The notes below the pieces were generated by a model, which saw nothing but the letters and a program-made list of their open reading frames with translations, ran no database searches and was not told the origin of the DNA. A stretch of 64,000 nt of DNA, taken from contig JACVTC010000033.1 in NCBI GenBank assembly GCA_016946835.1, positions 1 through 64,000 on the forward strand, read 5' to 3'. Below are positions 42,331-53,400 of the stretch, in pieces; position 1 is the stretch's first letter, and each line of letters opens with the position of its first letter. Made by a program: the position numbers and the translations under genes. This DNA comes from Neocallimastix lanati (nom. inval.). Taxonomy: Eukaryota; Neocallimastigomycota; Neocallimastigomycetes; Neocallimastigales; Neocallimastigaceae.

Positions 42331-43559
42331 AGAACTCTCAGATATTGAGGACCCTAGAAAAATGTTTGCTTGGGCTAAAGAATGTGTTCCTGGACGATTA
42401 AAAGGAGTAATTGAAGATCTTAAAGAAGAAGATGAAAAGGCTGAAATGATCATATATCCAAGTATTACCGATATTAAAACAGCCATTGAAAAATTTTTTA
42501 GATATTACTCCTCAAGAAAAATGCTTTAACCTAAAATCACTCAAAATACAAAAGGGTGAATCAATTAAAACTTTAACTGGAGATACGGTAAATTATATGG
42601 ATCACTTACTCCAGAAAGTCAAGCATTTATTACAATTAATGATTACACGGATTCATTATTAAGTCGTCCATATGCTAGAAAGGAAGTAATAACTTCTCAA
42701 CCAGCTAATTTAGAAGAAGCATTTAAAATAGCTGAACTTGCAGAAACTGCATCTGAAATGCTTAATAGAAGTAGAAATGTTGTTATGTTTACCAATACTA
42801 TGGAGGTATAAATTCTATTTTTCCAAATAATTATAATAATAGAAATTATTACAATCCTAATAATTATGACTACAATAATTATCGCTATAATTATAATTAT
42901 AATAACTATAATAATTATAATAAAAATAGTGGTTATAATCATTTAAATAATTATAATAATAATTATAATAATAATTATCGAAATTCTTATAATAATAATT
43001 ATAATAACTCTATTAATAACAGAAATCTAAATCATTGCCGAAATAGTTATAATAGTGGTAATAATTATAATAATAATAATCCAAATTTTAACAACATGAA
43101 TAATAACTTTAGCAATAATAAAGTATCCGGTACTAAAAATAATTTAAGAAATCAAAATTTTATGTTTAAAATATTAATCTAAATTGTTTTAAATGTCATC
43201 AACCTGGTCATAGGATGCAAGATTGTCCTTATACTTATCAAGAACTAGCTGATATGGAAGCTACTGGAAGACTTAATAACAATAATCTCTACATTACAAA
43301 TTACAGCAATACAAACAGAAATCATAACCTAAACAATAATAATAACTATGATAGTAATTATAATATTAATAATTTAAATAGAAACTCTAATATTAATACT
43401 AATAATGTAAATCATTATAACTCAAATGGAAACTTTAATATTAATACTAATTATAATAATACTAGTTATAACAGTTCAAATCCTAATCATAATAACATAG
43501 ATCCTATTAATAATAACCATAATTTCTTTAGTAACAATAATCAACCTTTAAACTTCTAA
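42239..43559 (+). pseudogene. gag: Gag of element C, broken
   Basis: It starts MKISEIAKLLPRL and aligns with Gag of B (W.EEF.RV.EL.D...PR..FAWAKE). A 1-bp gain in a T run near 42493 and a 1-bp loss near 42573 shift the frame and back. TAA follows at 42809-42811. An Asn/Tyr codon tract (42820-43170) precedes a CCHC knuckle (CFKCHQPGHRMQDC, 43185 onward) in another phase. The last part (43215-43559) is open to the slippery site. Not translatable as one protein. Confidence 0.88.
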
Positions 43560-43581
43560 ATGGGAGAAGGAATACTCCCAT
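43547..43581 (+). promoter_or_regulatory. -1 ribosomal frameshift site, element C
   Basis: Heptamer T_TTA_AAC (43547-43553), 7-nt spacer, TGGGAG (43561-43566), 8-nt loop, CTCCCA (43575-43580), with one more A-T pair outside. It is perfectly preserved although both flanking genes are broken. Confidence 0.88.
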
Positions 43582-46500
43582 AAATCAAACCAATACAACT
43601 CTTTTAACTAATTTACTTACTGGAACTAAGGAATCTTCGAATATAGAAGATAATAAGGAAATAATCATTGTAGCCGAAAGAAGAAGTAGAAAAACTAATG
43701 AAAATAAACCATATAAGAAAGTAACTAAGAAAAATTTAAAAGAAAATCCTCAACCAATTAAAGTTCCATCAAATAATCAAGAACAAATGGAAATGGAACC
43801 AGAGAGTGAAACTAATAGTAATAATAAAGGAAATGAAAATCAAAAAAATACAGAAGCGTTAAATCATCTTGATCCATCTTTTATAAATGAACTTTCAATT
43901 GAAGAAGCAAAAAGAAGAAACAAGAAAGAAAGAGCAAAAGAAATAAAAATATTAGCTAAAGAAATACAACTTCCAAGTGAAAAAAAGGTAGAAAAATCCA
44001 ATAAGGAAAATATTACAAAAAAAATTAAAAATAACAGGAAAACAAGATAATTATAACATAGTTGACCATATTGGAAATAGGTTCGCTAATATTACCATCG
44101 GACAATTGCTCAATATTAATCCTAAATTGAGAACTGAATTATCTAAAGCCTTAAAGTTTACAACAATTATAGAAGACGAAGAAATAATCTTATCAACAAT
44201 TAAGAAAGATAAGATTGTAAAAACAAAACACGTAGAAACTACAGTATATTTAGATTCTTGTTCTTCTATTAATATGATCACCAAAACCTTCATGATAAAT
44301 AATAAAATTCCATTTAAACCAATTTCTGCTATTATAGAAACCTTATATCAAGGTTGTACTAATACCACGCTCATCTCAAAATTATATGAAATAGAAATAA
44401 CAATTGGAAATATTACTTCTAAGGAAATCTTTAGATTGATTGAAAAAGATGATATTTTCCAAGTATTAATTGGTGTGGATGCGCTAGCTAGAATGAAGAT
44501 TATTATGGACTTCTCTGATCACACCTTATATCAAAAAACAGATGAGATACGAAAGATAGGAAGTTTTGAAAGTGTGACAGAAATAGAAGATGAGGAAGAT
44601 GATATTAAAGATGAATTTGAAGAAGAATTGAGTAAAGATGTGCTAGTTGATTATTTACTAACCACCGAAGATAAATATATTCAAATTTTATATGAAGAAA
44701 ATAATGATAATAATGATATTGATAATTCCTTTGGAAATCATGATGATAAAGATGGAAATAATTTTTGCAATATTAATGATAATATAAATAATAATGATAA
44801 TTATTTAAAGAATGTATTTGGATGTAAAATTAATAATGATAAAATTTCTAAAATTTATAATAATAATTGTTCTTCTAATAAAGACATTAATAATACTAAC
44901 AAAAATTTTAATATTATAAATAATCATGATAATCCATGTGAAATTAATATCGATAATAATAATAATATCGAAAATTTTTCTAATAAAAATTTTAATAATA
45001 GAATTAATAATATTTTTGAAAAACCTAATAATAAAAATAATATCAATAATTCGAATAGTATTAATAATAAAAAATTGTTCTTCTGAAAATTTTAATAATA
45101 AAAATAATATTGATAATTTCTCTAAAAATTTAAATGATATTAATAATACTGATAATTTTTCTAAAGATTTAAATAATATTAATAATATTTATGAAAATTT
45201 AAATAGTATTAATAATACTAATAATTCTTATAATAATTTTGGAAATAAAAATAATATTAATAATAATAATAATATTAATAATTTTTCTGAAAATTTTAAT
45301 AAAAATAATATTAATAAAATTTCTGAAAACCTTAATAAAAATAATATTAATACTGATAAACCTTCAAAAAATTTTTGTAATGATAATAATGATAATATAG
45401 TTTCTAAAGATGTTGATAATACTTTTAGTAATAAAAATTTTCCTCAATTTTTAATGAAGATGATAATAATAAAAATTCTTTCGAAATTAATCATCCAATT
45501 AATAATATTAATGATTTAGTTATAAGTGGTAACAAAAATGATAATAAAAATTCTTTACAAAATAATTATTCTTTATTAACAAAAATAAATGAAATTAATA
45601 ATAAAAAGAATTATGAAAACAGGGTAATCAAAAATATTGATATTTCTATTGAAAATACTGATAAGAATTTTAAAAGTGCAAAGGAAATAACTATTCATGA
45701 AATTGCGGCTAAAGCACCAACAAAAATTAGAAACAAACTAAAATTTTTATTATTAAATAATATAAATGTATTAGCACTTGATACAGATGATTTAGGTAAA
45801 TCGAAATTACTACGTCATAAAATAAAAATCATAAGTGATCGAATGCCAATTAAAACAAAGAATGTATCGAGTAGCAAATAAGGAGCAAATGAGTATACTA
45901 AGAGAAGAAATAAATAAATTATTAAGAAATGGATTGATAGAACCTTCAAAATCATCATGGTCATTCCCAGTTATTCTCGTTCCTAAAAAGAATGGTAAAT
46001 GGAAAATGGTAGTGGATTATTGAAAATTAAATGATATTACTATTAAAGACGCGTATCCTTTACCTTATATAGAAGAAATATTATTTTCTATAGGCAATAA
46101 AGTTAAGTACTTAACCACGCTTGACTTATTTTCTGGTTTCCATTAGATTCTTATGGATAAAGAAGACAGAGATAAAACTTGCTTTACAACAATGTTTGGA
46201 AATTATAATTATAAAGTTATGCCATTTGGACTTTGTAATGCTCCTGCAACATTCCAACATGAAATGAACAGAATATTCTTGCCTTTAATTAGTAAATGTA
46301 TGTTCATTTATATGGATGATTTAGTAATATTTTCTAATATCTTAGAACAACACATATTGGATCTTTAAAAAGTTATTGATATTATTAAAGAAAATGGTCT
46401 AAAGGCTAATTTATCAAAGTGCCATTTTATTAAACAAGAAGTTGAAGTATTAGGCTATATTTTATCCACAGAAGGTATAAAGCCAGTACCTAAAAAGGTA

Positions 46501-47199
46501 GATGTAATATCCAAATGGGAATCACCTAAAAATATTACTTAATTAATAGGTGCAATTGGATATTATAGAAAATTTATTAAAAATTTTGCTATAATTGCTC
46601 AACCATTATTTAAACTATTAAAGAAAAATATAAAATATATCTGGGATGACATAACTGAAGAAAGATTTAAAATTCTTAAGGAAAAACTTATTGAAGCTCC
46701 TATTCTTAAATATCCAGATTATGATAAACAATTTTTAATTAGAACGGATGCTTCATTAGATGGAATAGATGGTGTATTAATACAGAAAGATAAAGATAAC
46801 ATCGAACACTCAATTCAATACATTAGTAAATCTTTAAAACCTACTGAAATAAATTATAGTATTACTGATTTAGAAGGCACAGCTGCTTACTGTTGTTGTT
46901 TAAAATTTAAACCATATTTTAGCGGTAATAAATATGATACTATTTTATATACTGATCATAAACCTTTAGTAGGTTTATTTAATAATAAAGAACCAAATAA
47001 TGCTCGCCAAGCTAGATGGGTTATAACTTTTAGTATGTTAAAAATTATAGTTAAATATGAACAAGGAAAGAAAAATGTTATTGCTGATGCACTTTCACGA
47101 TTAATCCCTGACTCTAAAAATACTAAAAAGAAATTAAAAATACTACCTTATTTACTCATTTGAATAATAATGAAAATATTAATTGCAATTCTGTTGAAA

Positions 47200-47372
47200 A
47201 TACAAATAAAATGAATAATACAAATAAAATGAATAATACAAATAAAATGAATAATACAAATAAAATGAATAATACAAATAAAATGAATAATACAAATAAA
47301 ATGAATAATACAAATAAAATGAATAATACAAATAAAATGAATAATACAAATAAAATGAATAATACAAATAAA
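47200..47372 (+). repeat. 18-bp tandem repeat in pol of C
   Basis: About ten copies of acaaataaaatgaataat encode NTNKMN in frame. An (AAT)n tract follows at about 47477-47532. Both lie where the RNase H-integrase linker would be. Confidence 0.92.
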
Positions 47373-47475
47373 AATGATTATACCTTAAATAATATTTCTG
47401 AAGAAAATATTTATGTTAATTTTAATAAAAATAATTTTAATAATAATATAAATAATTCATTAAATAAATTAGATG

Positions 47476-47534
<59 letters not shown>

Positions 47535-47778
47535 TATATTTCTAAAAATTTAAATAATAATTCCAGTGTTAATAATTATTATGAAAATTTTAATAATAAT
47601 AATGACAAAAATTTTTATTTAAAAAATTTTAATAATAATTATAATAATAGTAGTAACGATATTAAAAATTTTTCAAAAGAATTTTCAAAATAATATTAAA
47701 AATTTTTCTGGAAAATTTTATGAAATAATTATGAAAAAAATTCTTTAAATAATATTTCTGAAAATTATTATTATAATT

Positions 47779-47816
47779 GATATAATCAGACTTCAAGGGA
47801 CGAAGTCTGATTATAT
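47779..47816 (+). other. Conserved 3' UTR hairpin, element C
   Basis: A perfect 15-bp stem around the loop aagggac: inner stem AGACTTC/GAAGTCT as in J-D, extended by ATATAATC/GATTATAT. The LTR begins one base further on, so no polypurine tract remains. Confidence 0.8.
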
Positions 47817-47817
47817 A

Positions 47818-48839
47818 TGATACGGGATATCACTAAATACCTTGTATTTCCTATTAAATACTCTTAATAATAATATAATAAAAATTATTATTAAATCTTA
47901 TTATTAAAATCTTTTATTAATATTAAATATAATAAAAATTATTATTAAATATTCTTATAAATTTCTTTTATTAATATTAAATATAATAAAAATTATTATT
48001 AAATATTCTTATAAATTTCTTTTATTAATATTAAATATAATAAAAATTATTATTAAATATTCTTTATTAAAATCTTTTATTAATATCAAATATAATAAAA
48101 ATTATTATTATATATTCTAATAAAAATCTTTTATTAATATTAAATATAATAAAAATTTTTATTAAATATTCTTATTAAAAATTATTTATAATTTAAATCA
48201 TTACTAATTCTTATTTTTATACTAAGTATAATAAAAACCTATTTCAATAAATATTTGATATAAAATACAGAATTATAAGTTTCTGTATAATATTTTCTAA
48301 AACCTTTGAAATAAACTAAAAATAAAACAAAAATCAAAAATAAATTAAATCTTTATTAAAATAAAAATGAACTAAAATACAGAAGAATTTCAATAATAAA
48401 AATGATCTAAAATACAGAAAATATCAATTCTGTATAATTCTCTCTCTGAAAACAATATCAAGAAGAAGCTACCACCCGGAATGTCCTTCGTGATACAATC
48501 TCTAAATTAATTTTTATTTAATAAATGTTATTTTTTTAAAAAAAAAAAAAAAATTAAAATAATAGTTAAAAATTAAAATAAAATAGTTATAATAGTTTTT
48601 TTTTTTTTTATAAAGAATATATTAATGATAAATAAAATGTATTAAAATAAAAGTATAAAAAGAAGAATAAATATCTTTCTTTTTAATACGGGAACAAATA
48701 ATTTTAAATTTAAATTTAAATAAAGAATATTTTAAAAATTAATTTTTTTTTTTTGTTTCCAAATTTATTTTTATCATTATGTGTTAATATTTATTTTTTT
48801 GTTTTGAATATCTTAGTGTTTCAACCCCAGCCCGTATCA
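47818..48839 (+). repeat. 3' LTR of element C
   Basis: The 1022-bp LTR starts TGATACGGG and ends CCCGTATCA. The left third holds five to six units of about 57 bp (tattaaatataataaaaatt plus attattaaatattcttataa; about 47880-48180). The right end caacccc-agcccgtatca recalls the A LTR (accccgagtctacca). Confidence 0.85.
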
Positions 48840-48842
48840 CAT

Positions 48843-49391
48843 AAGCCATTATTTTACCTTTTAAAGAAGAACTCGATATTTAACTTTTCCGAAGAGTGTA
48901 TTAAAGAATTTGAAGAATTAAAAAATAAATTAATACAAACACCTCTATTAACTCCCCCAGATTTTTCTAAACCATTTATTATACGTACTGATGCTTCTAG
49001 AGATGGATTAGGAGGTGTTCTTCTACAACGAGATAAAAATAATCTTGAGGTTCCTATTTTTTATGAAAGTGGATCATTAAGTAAATCGGAGAAAAATTTA
49101 TAGTATTACTGACCTGGAAGGTAAAGCTGTCTTCCATTGTGTTCAGAAATTTAAACAATTTATCACTGGTAATACTTTTATAACTATAGTTTATACTGAC
49201 CATAAACCGCTTGTTAGTATATTTAATAATCGTGAACCTACCAACAGTAGACATCTCAAATGGGTTACGGAATTATCCATCTTGAATGTTAAAATCGAAT
49301 ATCAAGAGGGGAGGAAGAATGTCATAGCTGATGCCCTGTCTAGATTGGAAACTTCTGATAAACCTAAAGAAACAATAAATATTATATATAA
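48843..49391 (+). pseudogene. pol: RNase H fragment of a second element B copy
   Basis: It corresponds to 9859-10404 of element B with few substitutions: end of RT, TDAS, DLEG, YTDHKP and IADALSR. A 1-bp shift lies near 49095 (ggagaaaaatttatag). The right end jumps into LTR B at about 49391 over a short ATAA microhomology, deleting integrase and the 3' UTR. Confidence 0.9.
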
Positions 49392-49795
49392 GAATAAATT
49401 ATAAAAAATATAAGAAAATAAATAATTCTTTTTTTATTTTATTATAATAGGTATAAGGTTTAATTAGTATATAAAAATATAATATTAATAAAATTAATTT
49501 TAATTAATAGACAACCAATAAGAATTAAGATAAATTATAGTATAAAAATAAATAAAAGGTAAAATATTAAAAAAGGAGGAACTTAATAAGCTAATATCTT
49601 AAAAAGAATATAATAGTTAAAATAGGAATTTAAATAATATTTAGGAAATAAAGATTATAAAATATTATTCGGGTGAATAGATATTTAAGATATTTGGTTA
49701 ATATTATTAATAAAATATAAATTTAAGGATATAATTGAGTTACAATAAAATTATATGTACTTATATAAAGAAAAAAACTTATAAATAAAAGCAAA
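49392..49795 (+). repeat. Partial B-family LTR
   Basis: It matches bases about 4848-5225 of the B LTR with more substitutions and small indels than the two full LTRs show between them, so it belongs to an older copy. Neither LTR end is present. Confidence 0.85.
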
Positions 49796-52272
49796 AAAGA
49801 TTTAATAAAATCAATAAGGTAAAGGAAACACCAAATAGTAATAAAAATGATAAGTCACTCAATTTAGAAAAACCATGTCAAACCAGAAAAAATTACAGAG
49901 TTGATGGAAAGTTTTTGAAGAATACAAAATAAATAAAATAATTTAAGAAGTGGCATCAATTGAAGAATTAAAGAACTTTTTTACTTTTTTACAATATTAT
50001 TTATAATAATATAAGATTTTACATTTTAACATTTTAAAAAACAATTAATAAATAAATAAATTAATAAATAAATAAATTAATAAATAAATAAAATCTAAGT
50101 GAATACCATAAAACTCAAAATATAACAACAAATAATAAAAATATAAAATATTACCTTCCCTTAAAAATAAAATAAAATAAAATAAAATAAAGAAAAAAAA
50201 AACACACAATTTATTATTAAAAAATACTTATAATTTTTTTTTTTTTTTTTTTTTATTAAAAATAGGATAGATTCCTATAAAATAAAATGTATTAAAATAA
50301 CTAATACTTTTAGGATGAAAATAGTTCTTTTTATACAGTTTATTTTATTTACTCAATAAAAACGGGATAAATTTTATATTGATATTAACATATATTATTT
50401 TTTTTTTTTTCTTTTTTTTTTTTTTTTTACATGTTGTTTTAATATCATTTGAATTTGAATTAAAAGCATAATAAAAAGACTTATATAATAATACATAACT
50501 TCTCCTGCTTTAATTCAAATCAAATTAGTTATATAAATACAATTATAAAATTAATAATAAACTATTCACAAGATCAAAATAATATTACAGTTTTGTATTT
50601 TTACAAATATTATTATTAATTTTATAATTATTGATTATAGATTTTTTATATATATATATATTTTTTATATATATATAAATTAGTTAAACTATTAAAATTA
50701 ATTAGAAAAATAATAAATATTAATTAAAATTCCACACAGTTTTTAATTATTTAATATTTATCTAATTACCATTAATAATTTATATTTAATTAGTTTAACT
50801 ATATTTTTTGTTTTGATTTATTTCAATTTTTAATTTTTTGTTTTTTGTTTTTTGTTTTTTTGTTTTTTTGTTTTTAGTTTTGTTTTTATATTTATATTTG
50901 TATATTCCGTTTTTTATTTTTTTATATTTTGTTTTTAATTTAAATTTTGATGTTTTAATAATTATTGATAAGAATATATTGATATATTGATATATTGATA
51001 TATTGATATATTGATATTGATACACTATTATACTGTTATATTGATATTATTTATGTTTAAATTTTTTTTTCTTTTAAAAAAAAATAAAAAAATAATGCTG
51101 TAAACTTATTATATTTTAATTGGATGTATCAGAATTACAAAATTAAAAAAAAAATAAATTATTTTGAATACTTCAATTATAATATGATAATTTATAACTT
51201 ATTTTTTTAACAATTTCTTTAATAAAAGAAATGTGTGGATTATTAAAAAAATTTTTTTTTAAAAAAAAAAATAAATAGAATAAAAAGGTATATGAAAGAG
51301 AGGAATAATGAAAAAAGAAAAATACTAATTGTAAACTATATTTACTTTTCTTTATTATTTTATATTTAACATATTTTTCTCAAAATATATATTATATATA
51401 TCAAATTCTTTCTTTTTCTACCTTTTTTTTTCCATTTGTAAAAAAAATATTAATAAATTTTTTTATATTATTAATTATTAACTATGCAAAATCTTTGTTT
51501 TTGTTATGGAAATGTTTTTTTTTTATGATATTAATTAAAAATTTTTTGTAAAGAAATTTCATTATTAAAAGAAATAAATAATAGTTCATTAGATGATTAC
51601 TATTATTTTTATTTTCTTTTATTTTTTTTTTTTTGTTTCTTATCTTTTGTAGTGATTATCCCATTTTTAAATGTGTTACTTTTAATCAAAAACTTTTTAG
51701 TATTCTTATCTTCATATTAGAAAGACTATGAATACATTTATTGTATTTCTTTCTTTATTAGCTTTATAAAGAAAAAAATATTATTATCTTAAAGAAAAAT
51801 TATTAACTTGGGTATGTTTATATGAATACAGTTAATCTTTTTTCTGAAAAAAAGAAAAATAATAATTAATTATTGATATGAATTATTAATGCTTTTTTTT
51901 TTTGATTGTAAATAAAATTATAATAAAACATCTTTAATAAACAGAGTACTATTTAACAAAAATATTAAAATTAAATCAATGTTTTTTATATTAAATAATT
52001 TGAATTGAAAAAAAAAACTTTAAACCTTTTTCACTTGTAATCAACAAATATTAAATAATGAAAAAAATATTACAAGTGTAAATTCTATAACATATTAATA
52101 GAAAATTATATTATCTTAACTTATTTAATTATTTATTTATCTATTATTCTTTAAAAAAATAAAGAATAAAATAAAATTTAAATAAATAAAATAATCAAAT
52201 TTTCTATTATTTTTATTTTGGTATATAATTTATAAAAAAAAATTTAATGTTTCTTTTTTAATTTTATTAAAT
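49796..52272. other. AT-rich intergenic DNA
   Basis: No gene is seen. A 41-codon frame without ATG at 49807-49932 looks slightly coding-like. The rest is A/T tracts, T-rich runs of TTTTTTGT type (50830-50890) and an 8-bp repeat atatattg at about 50980-51020. Confidence 0.7.
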
Positions 52273-53400
52273 TTAAAATAATAACCGTATACTTTTTTTA
52301 AATTCGTTAAATTCAATTTTATTTGAATTATCATTCATTGAAGATTTTAATATGCGAAATTCATTTCGTTCATTTAAGGAAAAAGCTCTCTTTCTATTTT
52401 TCATTGGACCATTAAGAATTATTCCACTATCTTTCTTAAGTAAAGAAGACAAGTTATTATTAAGAGTCTTTTCTATTAAAGAACCTTGTAATGAACTACT
52501 TTTTCTATGCGTTAAGAAAGTATCTCTTGAACCATGTTTATTAGAAATAGCTTCTGGCATTCCAAATGAACGACTTTCATTAATAATGTCATTCATAATA
52601 GAAAAACCGGATTTATTTGGTAGAGAAGAAGAAATTTCTTTTTTACTATATGTTTTATTTATTGTTTCCATATAATCAAACATTGAATTATCTTCTTCAT
52701 CTTCGTAAATTCCAGGTGTATATAAATTATGGCGATTCTTTAATGAATTAGAATGTGTAATTATAGAAGGAGTTTTCTTTACAACAATTTTAGCTTCAAC
52801 AGTATCCTCCTCCTCAGATTCTTCTGAAACATCTGAATCAGTGGTTTTATTGAAACGACGACTAATGGCATTAGCAAGAATATCATAGTTTAATCTTGGC
52901 TTTTTTGGAACGTCAGGTTCTTTTTCCATATAGAAAACTTCTTCATCATCATAATAATCATCGGATTCATAATCAAATTCATGATCGAAACCTTCTTCTT
53001 CTTCTTCACTTTCATAGTAGTTATAATAATCACAGTATTCTCTGTTGTCATAACTTTCATACTTTTGAACATGAGTTTCATTATAATTATTTAATTCATA
53101 ATCTAGTGTGTGACGTGGTTGTTGATATTTATCAAAGAAATCATCATCTTCGAAATCATCATATTCATAACTGTATTCTTCATTATAATTAAAGTTTCCT
53201 TCACATTGATGCAATTTTTGTTGCTTTAAATTAGTTGAAACGTAATCTAAAGATATATCATCATCATTCATAGAATATAAAGCACACCATTGTTCATAAT
53301 TTGCTGTTAATAAATTTTCTTGTACTGTTTGAGGAACTGGACAGTATGCAGCTGGTTCTGTTGGACTTGTAATAATAATTTTTGGATATTGAGTACACAT
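52273..53400 (-). CDS. Acidic, low-complexity host protein of 375 residues, unknown function
   Basis: This is the only clear host gene: one uninterrupted frame with mixed codons and GC far above its surroundings. It starts MCTQYPKIIITSPTEPAAYC. Residues about 60-165 are rich in Asp, Glu and Tyr (NYNEEYSYEYDDFEDDDFFD, later ESEEEEEGFDHEFDYESDD). A short ordered-looking segment follows (VPKKPRLNYDILANAISRRF, about 167-186). The C-terminal half is Ser-, Asn- and Lys-rich with several R/K-x-x-S type sites (RKRAFSLNERNEF). No signal peptide, membrane segment or enzyme motif is visible. It is probably intrinsically disordered, perhaps regulatory. The ATG is the first in frame, with AT-rich DNA before it. 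No intron is evident. I do not recognise the family. Confidence 0.82.
   Translation of the reverse strand: MCTQYPKIIITSPTEPAAYCPVPQTVQENLLTANYEQWCALYSMNDDDISLDYVSTNLKQQKLHQCEGNFNYNEEYSYEYDDFEDDDFFDKYQQPRHTLDYELNNYNETHVQKYESYDNREYCDYYNYYESEEEEEGFDHEFDYESDDYYDDEEVFYMEKEPDVPKKPRLNYDILANAISRRFNKTTDSDVSEESEEEDTVEAKIVVKKTPSIITHSNSLKNRHNLYTPGIYEDEEDNSMFDYMETINKTYSKKEISSSLPNKSGFSIMNDIINESRSFGMPEAISNKHGSRDTFLTHRKSSSLQGSLIEKTLNNNLSSLLKKDSGIILNGPMKNRKRAFSLNERNEFRILKSSMNDNSNKIEFNEFKKSIRLLF

Larger units (their letters stand above)
43547..47693 (+). pseudogene. pol: Pol of element C, broken and without integrase
   Basis: A spacer is open to 44050, then the phase changes. Protease has DSC (YLDSCSSINMI, cysteine codon 44259-44261) and VLIGVDAL. 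From 44690 to 45500 the coding sequence is swollen with Asn codons. RT starts about 45835; nonsense codons lie at 46021 (TGA), 46144 (TAG), 46366 (TAA) and 46540 (TAA, next to a small deletion). YMDDLVIFS is kept. RNase H (TDAS, DLEG, YTDHKP, IADALSR) is open to 47161. Then 18-bp repeats (NTNKMN, about 10 copies, 47200-47372) and an AAT run follow. No HHCC or DDE core occurs before the 3' LTR. Confidence 0.88.
41331..48839 (+). mobile_element. Decayed Ty3/gypsy element C, integrase missing
   Basis: An AT-rich leader with tandem repeats, a broken gag, the frameshift cassette, a broken pol ending after RNase H, an Asn-codon repeat tract, a conserved hairpin and a 1022-bp 3' LTR make up this element. 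No matching 5' LTR or PBS is seen; the DNA upstream is LTR A3. It belongs with B and G by Gag, protease and frameshift features. Confidence 0.85.

Noticed and set aside
49807-49932. 41-codon coding-like frame after the partial B LTR
   Set aside because: No ATG, no recognisable motif, and length possible by chance.
50795-51025. Minus-strand frame of 76 residues rich in Tyr, Ile and Lys
   Set aside because: It is composed of an 8-bp AT repeat and T-tract repeats.
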